A DNA stretch of 64,000 bases from NCBI GenBank assembly GCA_034190875.2, contig CM067354.1:51377317-51441316 (forward strand), in the 5' to 3' direction. This stretch comes from Urechis unicinctus. Its lineage: Eukaryota > Annelida > Polychaeta > Xenopneusta > Urechidae. Under the pieces are notes generated by a model, which was not told where the DNA came from, ran no database searches, and saw nothing but the letters and a program-made list of their open reading frames with translations. The position numbers and the translations under genes are program-made. This document shows positions 12,515 to 23,196 of the stretch, piece after piece (the stretch's first letter is position 1; every line of letters starts with the position of its first letter).

Positions 12515-14965
12515 TTACCGCGTGATTGAGCCCAGTGACTGGAAATGGGGCATTCGTGATGAGTTGGGTCAATGGAACGGCATAATGGGGCATGTTATTA
12601 ATAAGGTAGTTTCCAATAAATACTGGTTTGTTCCACTCTACCATCCATAAAATAATAATGTTTATTACCTGCATAAATCTTACAGTTCACGAGGAATCTC
12701 ATATCACATAAATTTTACCTTTGATCGTAGACAGTGGACTTTGCAGCCATCACAGTAGGACGGGGAGAGGCGGTGGATTTTTCACAGCCATATTTCTATG
12801 ACAGTGACAGTGATTGTGCAAAAACCGTCAGTGTATGATCATGCCGTTCTCTACTAATAGCCTTTTAAAAAAGAGGTAATGTGTGAGCAATTTGCTGTGG
12901 ATCGATCTGACATCATGTTTATGTTTGCTATGTATACTTTCGATTTATTCATATTGGTGTTTAAGAATAAGAATAAGTTCCCCTTATGACACATGTGTGG
13001 CATGCTTTTCCAGGTCTGGATACTTCTCACAATTACTATTGTTATATCCAGTCTTGTTTTATGGTTTATAACCATTAATAATCCATTCTACAAATCACGA
13101 AACGTAGTACCGGATTATTATGGCGGAATGTTCAAATTTGCAAGCGTTTTGCAAGATGTATATGGAACAGCAATACAGCGAGGTAGGGATTGTTATGCAA
13201 TACAAGCAAGATGCAAGGTGAAATTAAAATATATTGCTTCTCTCAATACAAAGTAATGCCGTTAGGTTGAGTATGTGGGTTACATAGCTGAAAGTTTTTG
13301 CTCAATCTTATATTGTTTTACATCACAATATTTGCAGTACAAATATTGGTAATAAGAGTTACGTCCCTTGCTATATTACACTATAAAGTGAAGCTGATAA
13401 ATGTGTGTAAGTCGCTTTACATATATTATGAACATGTATGTCCATCACTTGGAAATATTTCTGTCCAATATACGCAAACATGTGTATCCACTGTCACAGG
13501 TTGTCGATTTGTGCCCAAATCACAGTCTGGTCGTATTGTTGTTGGGTGTATCTGGTTCATTCATATAGTCTAAGTTGCAACCTACACAGGGAACTTGATA
13601 GCTTTCCTTGCCGTTCCCACCTTACATTTGCCATTTGACAGTTTGACTTGGATGGTCAATCAAAGAGATTTATCCTGGGGGACAGTAGATGGATCGGTGC
13701 TTGTCATGCTCTGTAAGGTGTGTATTTATTCGTGTGTTGATTGGTATATCAGTATCAGCTATATGCGCTCAATGAAACCAAAACAATTCCATTTTTATAT
13801 AGGAAGCCAAACTGCATCCATACAACAGTATACACAGAGGAATGAATTTAGTTTCTAGGTACAGCGAAGGATTGTACAGAGTCAAGCAAGGTTAGAACAT
13901 TAAAGACGTGTGTTACCTCATTTTACATTAACAGAATATAACAGCGTACCGAGAAACCATAGCATAACCCCTGTCTTGACATAAATGATCAAATCCACAT
14001 ATTTTTAGTTGACTGGCTATACCTTGTGTTAATATGTTGTAGATCGCATTATATTTCAACTTATATATATATATATATATATATATATTCTGTCTGTGCA
14101 CTTCATTAAAAGCTGTCATGACCAAATGTTACCTATGGTGCGGGTAAATATGCATTTCTATCCGAAATGTCATGGTTCCAAGTTGAGCATGCTAAAGACT
14201 GCAGCCTGGGTACCATCAGCGAGACGTTCTACCCTGTAAACTATGGCTGGGCATTCCCACAGAACTCGCCATACTTTTCTCGTACCAATGACAGGTAGGT
14301 CAATTCACCATGCTGTTGTATAAATCCTTTACTGTCAATTCAGCGCTTTTATTCAATGTTAGTCCAAGAATATTTGCCTTGTATCCCTGTTGCGTCTAAT
14401 GCAGGTTGAGTAAGAATCGGTCCCCAATAACTTTTATTGTGTCTAAAAATGCCGTGTCTTAAAATGCTGTTTACATGAACCGACCCAAAGCTATCAAATA
14501 TCATCATGCATTACCAAAGTTAGTAATTATTGCTAACACATAGTAAACTATGAATACCCGTTGTGAATCTGGACAGCTTAACATATCTGGAGATCAAGGT
14601 CGAAGTAAATGTTCCGTTGGATGAGTTTATGTTATCGATGCAATTTGTTCGAATCAATCACATCCATTAAAAAGTGCTCAACACTTTCTCACAGAATCAG
14701 CAAACTCCGAGAAGCAGGCATTCTCCAGCAATGGACAACGAAATGGACACCTCGTAATCTTAACTATACAGGACTTCAATCAGTAACCAAAGAAATAGTT
14801 GTTACCCTAGTTGATTTCCAATGTGCTGTATACGTGCTGGGAATCAGCCTGTTTTTGGCACTGTTAGTGCTTATTGGGGAATGCATTTTGCATTTGACTC
14901 ACCACTCATTCTGGAATATGACCTTTTGTAAAATATTCATCATGACTGATATTTATCAACAATAG
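12515..14965 (+). pseudogene. Ionotropic glutamate receptor-like (iGluR/IR) gene, 3' part, seven exons, degraded
   Basis: Ligand-gated cation channel of the iGluR/IR superfamily. Exons: 12515-12605 (S1: YRVIEPSDWKWG, GQWNGIMG), 12731-12875 (S1 end: AAITVGRGEAVDFSQPYF; later PFKKE), 13014-13182 (TM1 VWILLTITIVISSLVLWF, pore segment to AIQRG), 13500-13717 (TM3 SGRIVVGCIWF, YTGNLIAFLAVP; S2), 13803-13890 (S2), 14113-14294 (S2: GKYAFLSEMSWFQVEHAKDC) and 14695-14965 (S2 end ISKLREAGILQQW, TM4, stop TAG at 14963). All six introns (85-400 bp) have GT/AG ends and phases agree across every junction. Damage inside exons: a frame change near 12800, adjacent TAA TAG before PFKKE, a TAA inside TM3 near 13571, and an extra base near 14124. 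The N-terminal domain and start of S1 were not found. Intact splicing with broken frames suggests recent decay or an error-prone assembly. Confidence 0.88.
14062..14088. repeat. Short (TA)n run in an iGluR-like intron
   Basis: About 13 TA units directly upstream of the acceptor region of the exon at 14113. Confidence 0.95.
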
Positions 14966-16849
14966 AGACCCCTATTATTTTAGCGAAAATATAAGCTATC
15001 TTCAATCGGTGAAAATGTCCGGATTGTAGTTAAGTCATTGACATACAAAACACTATTTATGGAATACTAAACCGCCAGCCTTATTGTACATTTTGCATCG
15101 CAATTTGCATTGAATGTCTGTGACTCTATTTGTAATTGACATTACAAGCGATTGCCCATAGGCACCTGAATATTGTATGATCCTAAGAGATCTATTCCCT
15201 AGTGGACCCAACATCTGACCAGCATAGCCAGCAGACATTATTCGATGCATTGTTGAAACACTGACTGAGCTTATGTAACATGCGTTTGTATTTTTTTATA
15301 GCCAGAATGTACTGTAGATGACATAATATGCATATTCGTATTCTCATTGCATTTGTTGAATGATGATTATTTATGTGCGTACGTAAGATTATCTACATTA
15401 AACATTCTCGCTTAGAACGTTCTTGCATGTTTTGTCCAGCCATACATTACTAATCAGTTTGTCCATATATTACACAAATAACAATGTATGACACTAAGTA
15501 ACGTGCTAACAGCTATCTCTTACTCTCTTCAAACTTTCTTGCATGTTTTGACAATCTAAAATACATTGTGCGTGATTCCATATGTTGCATAGATAATCAC
15601 ACATAACATTACAATATGCGATAATGTCGTGACAGGTATATTTTATCCCAGTTAAACCAATCTGTTGTTGATGTGACAAAATACTTATGATTACCTGTAG
15701 TCAAGATCGAGCACAAGCATAGCTTGAACAACAGATATAAAGATACATTAAGATAACCGTGTCAAAGATACCGTAATATGCTTAACACATTGGTTGTCCA
15801 TACAACGAATCAGGTATTATAATGCATTATTTTGTTGATGTCCCCGTACTTGAGTTTGAGAGCAAATAAGGTTTATTAGCAGTATGCGTATGGTTTGTCG
15901 TTTCGGTTGATTTAACGTTCGACAGTAAGCGGCCATAAAACTGATATGGTTGGTGACAAATACCACGTATCAAGGGACAGCTTGTCGCCACCATCATCCG
16001 CCACCTGCTATTGGCAAGATCTCAGTTGATTGACCAAGCAACATTTAATACGAGAGCCACCTACGCTTGTTCATGGCAAATATGACATGTGTGATATGTA
16101 AAGAATGGCCACTTATTCAGCCGCCTCAATGTTGGAATCTCAGTCGTGTTTCAGAGCTCATCATAACGTTGTTGACAACACTGCTGATAGAAAGTAAACA
16201 CTTGCACCATGATTAGATGTCCAGCTTTGCCTCTTAGCAATGCAGATTCAACCACCCAAATCCACAATGCTAGCCAGAGTTGCAGAGGTAGGATTAATGG
16301 TAAATATGATTCTCATTACATTAATTAGGCCATATAATTCCATGTATGATCCAAAATAATCATAGGTCACTTTGGGTCATCTTCAATTATATGTTGCATC
16401 AAAAATCATTCCCTATACCTCATATATAGTGATTACTGGATAAAAAAAATCCCACCCCAATACGGACTGACAATCCGTATGTCATGCTTCCATAATTCTT
16501 GTATCGAAAAATATCAAATATTTTTTTTATGCAGTTTCCCCCAGTTTGTTCTAAATAGATAATACAACAATATATAAAACTAAACGTAAATTTTAAGCAC
16601 GCGATGCAGAATACATCTGAAGTTGTGATAATGTGGATATGCTCCCGAGTACTGAGAAATGGTGATATCGCACCCGATCTCACGCTTTTCCCAAAGAGAA
16701 GCCAATTGAGAGGCACAGATCGCATTCTAAACTAAGCTGTAAATTCATTAACTACATAATCTAAATGAGCATGCAAAATAGTTAACGCTTTGGAGAAACT
16801 TGTCACATTAATGATGCTTATTCTCGGGATCCTATACCAGTCAATCCCA
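14966..16849. other. Gene-free stretch between the iGluR-like gene and the retroelement mosaic
   Basis: No recognisable exons. Short open frames on the minus strand (15053-15250, 16420-16725, 16732-16929) have no family signature. An LTR or 5' end of the adjacent gypsy fossil could lie at the right edge but was not identifiable. Confidence 0.4.
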
Positions 16850-19250
16850 GAAGCATGGCAGTAAAACGCAAAGCAGGATGCGCTCTCGAGACCCTGTAAC
16901 CAGTCGCAACAGGGTGCTCTTAAAGACAAGCTATGTCGGTGGTGTGGATGTGAACAAAATCCGCCTGTAAGCGATGCTTAGTTTTGTCAGAAGAAGGGAC
17001 ATTATGTAAGGGCTTGTAGACTGAAAAGAGCAGCTCTAGATATGGTGATGAGCCAAGGTGCTGTCGATGCTACAGAGACTGATTCCAATAAGGATGACTT
17101 CGTACCTGTGTATGATGTAGGGATCATTGACAGCATACAATCTAAAACCAGCGAGATTCTTTCTGATGTTCCTTTCCACCTTGTCGGTAAAGTAGACTAC
17201 GGGGCCATGATGTCCTGTATGCCCCATTCAACCCTGTTTGTGTCGCAGTGATCTCGACAAATGCAATGGGAAGCTACGCGGCGTCACTGGCTCGTCGTAG
17301 TCAATAAGATGACTGGGTCAACAGGTACATAATGCGCAGCATGAACCACACTGCGTCATGGGAAGATGCCCGACACAGTTACCGCACATGCCAGAATTTC
17401 TCAACTTTGGATGCCAAGAGTGGTTATTGGACCAAGAAACTGAGTGAGTAAATTCAGTTGCTCACAACATTCAACACTGCTTTGAGCAACTACCATTTGG
17501 GCTCACAGTATCATCCGAAATATGCGAGCAGATGGACCGAGTACTGGCTGATATCCCCGAAATATTTCCATGCTCAGACGACGTGAATGTCCAAGGATCT
17601 ACAGAAGAACGGCATGACATCCAGCTGCTTCAGACAGTGAGCAGAGCATGTTCAGCTGGCTTAAAATTCAAGTACTTTGAGTGAGTGGTCTCTCCTCAAG
17701 GGGTGGAGCTGCGTCCCAAGAAAATGAAAGCAATTCTGAAATGGCAACCACCAACAAACAAACAAGAGCTGCTAAGTGTCTTGGGATCAGTTCAATTTCA
17801 TTCCTAACTTGGTCAAAACGACTTACATGATGCGCGGTCTGTTGAAGAAAGATGTGATCTATGTGTGGACCAGAAACATGCAGAAGGAATTTGAAAACGT
17901 CAAAGTTGCCACCGCAACTGCCACACTGATCCGGTACTTTGACCCCAACAAACCGGCAGTGCCTGAGACAGATGTGTCTCTCAAGGGTCTAGGTGGTGTC
18001 CTTCTACAAGAGGGGCAACCTGTCAAATTTGGCAGTTCTTTTTGCCTGTGAGAAGCTAACCATCTTCATATATCGACGACCAGTGACCGTACACATTGAC
18101 CATAAGCCTCAAGAATTAATTTTTCAGAAGCTCATCAGTTTCGCCCCAGCCCGTTTACAGCATATGCTGTTGAGGTTGCGGATACATAACATCCAGGTCA
18201 CATATGTTGGATCCAAGAATGTCCCACTAGATGACGCACTCTCAAGACTGATTGTACCAGGGGCTGAGCCCACTATTCCTGAACTTGATGTAGAGATTGC
18301 TCAAGTCCCCAAAATCAGACCAACTCACCTGGAATCACTCCAGAATGAGACCAAGTCTTATCCCACACTCTCGCAAATTTGTAATCATCAGTGGATGGCC
18401 AGAGGGCATGCATGACTTGCCGGACAACCTTAAACCATACTGGTGCTTTTGGGATGAACTGGTCATTCTCGATGGTCTGGTCGTGAAGGGTTGTCGAGTA
18501 TTAGTACCATCAGCCATGCGTGCAGAGACTCTAGTCCGTCTCCATGACGGGCATCAAGGCCTCACAGCTATTCTCCAACGTGCCCGCCGCATAGTATACT
18601 GCAGGATTATGTGAATACACTGCCCTGACTGCAAGGTGCATGCCAGAAAGAAGCCATGAACCCAGATAAGCTGAAGAGCTGCTCACCATCAGTCAACAAG
18701 GCTGCACAAGAATATAATCCCAATGAACCCATATGGTTTACTGAGGATGGCGACACAGATTGGAAACCGTTATACATTGAATCAAAGGATGAGCACCCAG
18801 ACTCCTACTGGATTATCAACCATGAGAACTATCGCCGGCTGAGACAAAACTCTAATGATATGAAGTCTCATCACCCTATTTCTGATACGGAACGTTAGAC
18901 CTGCACTGCCCCCAACCTGGTGAGCCCCAAGAGAAATGCCCAACATTACCCAATGCAATCCAGATATGCAGATCCTCCTAAAATTCTCCAAGCTTCAGCT
19001 TCTAACACACCAAGTCATGTAGCTCCTCCAGACCTATCTGATAGTAGAATGAGTGATGCTCTACTATTTGATGAGATGCCCATCGCCCAACCGAACCCAC
19101 TTGCAGATGAGCAGGGACTCCGCCCACAGCCGTCCACTCAATTACCGACTACGCCCACAAGAACACGATATGGTCGGGTGTCTCGGCCAAACCGAGACCC
19201 CAATTTCATATACAAATTAGATCAAGGGCAGGTGCGGAGAACCTAGCCAC
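16850..19250 (+). mobile_element. Ty3/gypsy retrotransposon fossil, pol-containing, broken
   Basis: Parts seen in order: a gag-like zinc-knuckle segment with CRWCGCEQNPP and KKGHYVRAC near 16,930-17,030; a reverse transcriptase region from about 17,400 with DAKSGYW and PFGL; RNase H-like sequence about 17,800-18,240; an H2C2 zinc-binding integrase N-domain near 18,530-18,610; and an integrase C-terminal and tail region about 18,690-19,246 ending in a RYGRVSRPNRD-type motif. This order is that of Ty3/gypsy pol. The copy is broken, with many disruptions, and no LTRs were recognised, so it is an old, inactive fossil. Confidence 0.85.
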
Positions 19251-19264
19251 AACGGTGGGACATG

Positions 19265-19395
19265 TCCTGGGACCTCTGTCCCCAGAGACGCTACAACTAA
19301 TGGCGACACCCGACCTAATGGTCCCTCTGGCACCTCTTTAATGATGTCTTTTTCAAGAAGCTCATCTAACTTTCGGTCAACCGGTCAATTTCCGT
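19265..19395 (-). mobile_element. Small inverted Ty3/gypsy reverse-transcriptase fragment
   Basis: On the minus strand this short piece reads like the N-terminal edge of a gypsy reverse transcriptase, with KLDELLEKDIIKEV followed by VSPLVV. It separates two plus-strand gypsy fossils, so the region is a rearranged mosaic rather than one element. Confidence 0.6.
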
Positions 19396-19975
19396 TTCCA
19401 TGCATGCTGTTCTCAATGGATTGCAAGAAGTTGGTCTTTCACTAAATGAAGAAAAGTGTCGGTTACAATTGAAGAAACTTACCTTTTTTGGCCATGCAGT
19501 CACTGCCAAAGGAATAGAACCAAGCGAAGAAAATGTAGCTGCCATCTGAGAGAGTAAGCCACCGAAAAATGCAAGCGAGGCTCTTTCATTTCTTGGCCTT
19601 GTCCAATATTCAGCAAAATTCCTACCACATCTGAGCTCTGTGGCTGATAAGCCAATTCAAGATCTCACCAGAAAGGGAACACCATTTGTGTGGGGTGAAC
19701 CTCAAAACAAAGCTTTTAACAAGCTGAAACAGATGATAACTAACTACGACACACTTGCTTACTTTCGTGTCGCACTAGAATAGACGTGGATGCTTCGCCT
19801 GTGGGATTGAGATCAGTATTGACTCAAATGCAAGATACTGAGCGGCGAGTTGTTACGTATGCCTTAAGAAGGAAACGTCATGAGTACAAAGCACATCGCG
19901 ACGTGACACTTGGTGAGTTGTCAGCGGTAAGCGTCAAGAAGGCTGTGACCTGGTACTGAAGTCAGAAGAAGGCAG
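19396..19975 (+). mobile_element. Second Ty3/gypsy fossil fragment (RT end and RNase H)
   Basis: Contains the C-terminal part of a gypsy reverse transcriptase (LFHLHAVL-like start, TFFGHAVTAKGIEPS, FLGLVQY) and the beginning of RNase H (VDASPVGL, RKRHEYKAH). It is more divergent from the fossil at 16,850-19,250 than a broken part of that copy would be, and it repeats domains already present there, so it is a separate element. Broken, and truncated at both ends. Confidence 0.8.
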
Positions 19976-19986
19976 CAAGCTCTTGA

Positions 19987-20987
19987 GTGCGAGGGGTGCA
20001 GCACAAGAGTGAGCCAGACCAACTACAGATTAGCTATCAAGGACCAGCTTGGTCTCTCGTGGAGATGTGTTGCATATTCAGCCCAATAGCTGGGAGCTCC
20101 AGAATATCTCCGACGCCTACTACTCTCGCCGATGTGAACCCAGATAGGCAGCCCGAAGTGAGTGACACGGAAGGTCCTCATCGCTCAACGGCGGAAGACC
20201 TATCCTTCTCCGTCACTTTACCCTCATTCAACACTCCAAACCACCCTGCTGAGGAATCCGTTGAGGACGAAACTTTACCCACTCAGATCGTCACCACCCA
20301 AGTTACTTACAAGATAGTCGAGAAAGACAGCCTACGAGGGAAGTCTAATCTGGTGGATAGCTTTGGCTACTCGTATTGCCTGAGAAAAGAGGGCCCTACT
20401 ACAAGCCAGTGGATTTGTAGCTTCCGCAACAGGAACCAACGATGCTACGCGGAGGAATCGCTGAGTGATGGCTCCTTCGTCAGGGGAGTTCGAGACAATA
20501 TCCATCCCGCCGACCCAGGAATAGAGTTTTTCCTCAAAGATGTCCGCGTGGATGACAAGAGGCACTTGCTCTTCGCGTCACCATACCAGCTGGCTATCAT
20601 GTCCTCAGCCAAAACATGGTATGTCGACGCCACCTTCGTTCGACATCTGTTTGCAAGATTATACGCCGTCTCCTCTCTCTCCCCTTCCTTCCAGCGGAAC
20701 ACATCTAGCCTGCGTTCAAGAAACTTCAAGACCTGACCATCAACGACAGACTGCAGAAGCTCTTTGTCTACGTCTCGACCACCTGGCTCACATCAACTAC
20801 CTGGGACATCGCAAGTTGGAGTGTGTTTTGACGTTTCATCAGGACCAACAACGACGTCAAAGGATGGCCAAACAGGGTGAACTCAAGGGCTGGACGTTGC
20901 CAAATGAACTTCTACAAGCTGCTCACCATCCTCCAAGAAGAAGCCCGCCTGGTTTCCATTCAAGTCCGACTGTTGTGTGCGCGTTTT
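19987..20987 (+). pseudogene. FLYWCH zinc finger-MULE transposase remnant
   Basis: A Mutator-like transposase of the FLYWCH-containing type common in invertebrates. The first frame (19987-20736) has an unrecognised acidic, Ser/Thr-rich leader and then a FLYWCH domain at residues 107-178 (VDSFGYSYCLRKE, QWICSF, C153, DNIHP). The usual His-x-His end has kept only one His. The start of the MULE domain follows, with LLFASPYQLAI and KTWYVDATF; Asp214 is the presumed first catalytic acidic residue. Around 20,670 the similarity jumps to another frame that skips roughly 100 residues of the central domain. It continues as FLPAEHI, FVYVSTTW, IRTNNDVKGW and FYKLLTILQEEARLV to about 20,987, with in-frame stops at 20706 and 20829. 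It is therefore a dead transposon or decayed derivative. The leader could be foreign, because gypsy fossil sequence abuts it. Confidence 0.85.
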
Positions 20988-21228
20988 GAGGTATGTATGC
21001 ATGTCCAAGGGGCATTTCGTCCCCAGACGACGACCCGGGCAAATGCCTTGGTCGCTGAGTCCAAACGCCCTTACAACATTATATCCGGGGACGATGGTGA
21101 TGTATGGTTTCTCTCGACGGTAAACATTATGCTTTAAATTAATTTCATATCTAGAAATATAAATTCTTTATACTGTCCTTTTATTAAATGAAATATGTAG
21201 CATTCAGTATATTCCTTTCTGTAAAACG

Positions 21229-21360
21229 AGGGCGTATCATTGCGGGGGCGTATCATTGCGGGGGAGAACTGACCCAGGGGCGTATCGTCCCGGGGGCGAA
21301 CTGACCCGGGGACGTATCATACCAGCGAGGGAGAACTGACCCGGCGGCGTACTGACCCGC
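21229..21360 (+). repeat. GC-rich tandem motif array downstream of the MULE remnant
   Basis: About seven to eight imperfect units of 16-21 bp alternate between GGGGGCGTATCATTGC-type and GGGGGCGAACTGACCC-type versions. Composition is sharply GC-rich against AT-rich flanks. The position, about 240 bp after the transposase remnant, suggests a subterminal or terminal array of that element, but no matching inverted array was seen upstream. Confidence 0.8.
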
Positions 21361-21489
21361 AACCAGTACAAACAGATGTTGGTCATCATTATGACTATGT
21401 CAGATCCGTTGTGCAAGCCAGCGTGCCCATAGCCTTAATGCCACAGGGAGTGAGGAAAGTTTTATTTGTCGACCCTTAACTAAGAGAAA

Positions 21490-21753
21490 ATATATATAAA
21501 ATATATCTATATATATATATATATTTATATATAGGTATATGTAAATGTAAATGTATATGGATAGATGTTTATGTATTTATATGTATGCATATAGACGTAT
21601 ATATGTAAGATATAGAGATAGATATATAGAGATATATATGAGATATCTATATGTATAGAGATAGATATAGATATATATCTCTCTCTAGATAGAGAGATAT
21701 AGATATCTATCTCTCTCTCTCTCTAGAGATCTATATATCTCTATATCTATAGA

Positions 21754-21784
<31 letters not shown>

Positions 21785-21798
21785 CTCTATATATATCT

Positions 21799-21831
<33 letters not shown>

Positions 21832-21850
21832 CTATATATATATATATCTA
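21490..21850. repeat. TA/GATA/GA microsatellite complex with palindromic segments
   Basis: Mixed ATAT, AGATAT and CTCTCT tracts. Segments such as GAGATATAGATATCTATCTC around 21,690-21,710 are inverted repeats that could fold into hairpins. Confidence 0.9.
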
Positions 21851-21927
21851 AACCCCCACCCCGACACTATATACAAATATATATACAGGAAGCTTGGCAT
21901 CGAAAACCGAGCGCACACACACGCCAC

Positions 21928-22175
21928 TGGTCGATTACGTAAGGTTTGGCCTACTTCGAGTCGGCACAAGCGCCAACGGCATGAGTTCCAACGGCAAGCA
22001 CAAGCTGCTGCCGCTTAGATGTTTTGACATGACCAAGCCAAGTCAATACAGGGCAAAAGCGATGAATGCCGCTGGTCGATTATGTAAGGTTTGGCCTGTT
22101 TTGACATGACCCCTTAAAGCCTGCCAAGGTAAACGATGACTGCCTTTGGTCGATTACATAAGGTTTGGCCTACTT
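21928..22175 (+). repeat. Three direct repeats of a GGTCGATTA...AAGGTTTGGCCT motif
   Basis: The motif occurs at 21928-21956, 22073-22097 and 22147-22175, nearly identical each time (one or two changes). The surroundings are richer in GC than the neighbouring DNA. Spacing is 145 and 74 bp. No open frame conserves it and I do not recognise it. Confidence 0.75.
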
Positions 22176-22380
22176 AGACACGAACTGCAGATAGCCTGCT
22201 GCTAAGCTGCTGCAGTAGAAATCATTCAAACTAAACGTCCTTTTTACTGTTTTCTGTTACTGTGAACGCTTTAAATACTGTTACAATCATTTTCACGAGG
22301 CCAAGTTCTAATTACTGACAAAATTTCATGTGCGTAAATACAGCAGTTTCAGAGATATCAGCGAGGAGAGAACTCGTATC

Positions 22381-22491
22381 AAAAATCGCGATAGGTACTC
22401 TAAAATACATGTCATTATACAAAGTTCAAAAGGTGAAAACAAGTATTTTTTTCGTCTATTCCATGCTACGATAATTGCTTGTTACAACCAT
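22381..22491 (+). repeat. Direct repeat, copy 1
   Basis: Begins AAAAATCGCGATAGGTAC and ends TTGTTACAACCAT. Matches 22711-22823 at an offset of about 330 bp with scattered differences and small indels. Confidence 0.85.
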
Positions 22492-22710
22492 ATAATTTAT
22501 ATGCTTGTAACTGCAGTAGTTATGGAGGAGATAGTTACAGAAAATATTGGAAAAAATCGACGAAAAATCGATCCCATAAGCCTCCAACATTGCGCATGCG
22601 CGTCAAACTGGATCGGTAGTTGTGTCCGAACATGATCTATCATTCCCCAGAATGTCATGTTGATATGTCTAACCGTTCTGGAGAAAAGCCAGAAAAACTT
22701 AGGCTGGAGC

Positions 22711-22823
22711 AAAAATCGCGATAGGTACCCTTAAAAATCATGTCATTATACAAAGTACAAAAAGTGAAAGCTAGTATATTTTTACCCCTATTCCATGCTA
22801 CGATAATTGCTTGTTACAACCAT
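22711..22823 (+). repeat. Direct repeat, copy 2
   Basis: Second copy of 22381-22491. The DNA between them contains TGCGCATGCGCG at 22591-22602, a near-perfect palindrome. Confidence 0.85.
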
Positions 22824-23183
22824 GTTATTCATATGTTGGAAGACATAATAAAGTCATGTGACTGCCACCTAGGATGGTTGGCAATTGGCCACCCAGATCG
22901 CAAGTACAACATACGAATATAGTACGCGGGAAAGTCACAAACAATATAATATTTAGCAATTGCTATTCAACCGTGGGGTTCCCATTGATATATGGTCACA
23001 CGCCTCATACAGATTTTGTTTTAGTGGTATCTTATATCTGCATGCTTAGGGTGCTTTACAAACGCATAGTAAGCATTACTGTAAACAGTCGTGTCATTGT
23101 GTTTTATTCATTTGAAAATGGGCTGCATTGAAGTAGTATGAGCAATTTCCCTGCAGGCTACAATGGTGACAGTAGGAATAATA

Positions 23184-23196
23184 TATGTTCCTGCAA
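23184..23196. other. Empty site for the THAP-exon element
   Basis: The delta module of unit 1 reads continuously ATATATGTTCCTGCAAATAT here. In the delta module of unit 2 the same point is interrupted by the element at about 41,845-43,360, so this is the unoccupied paralogous site. Confidence 0.65.

Noticed and set aside
15053-15250. Minus-strand open frame with mixed composition (MHRIMSAGYAGQMLGPLG...)
   Set aside because: No recognised family, no splice-bounded structure and no partner exon.
18335-18517. Minus-strand frames across the gypsy fossil and the MULE (also 20,332-20,729)
   Set aside because: Shadows of the element sequence on the opposite strand.
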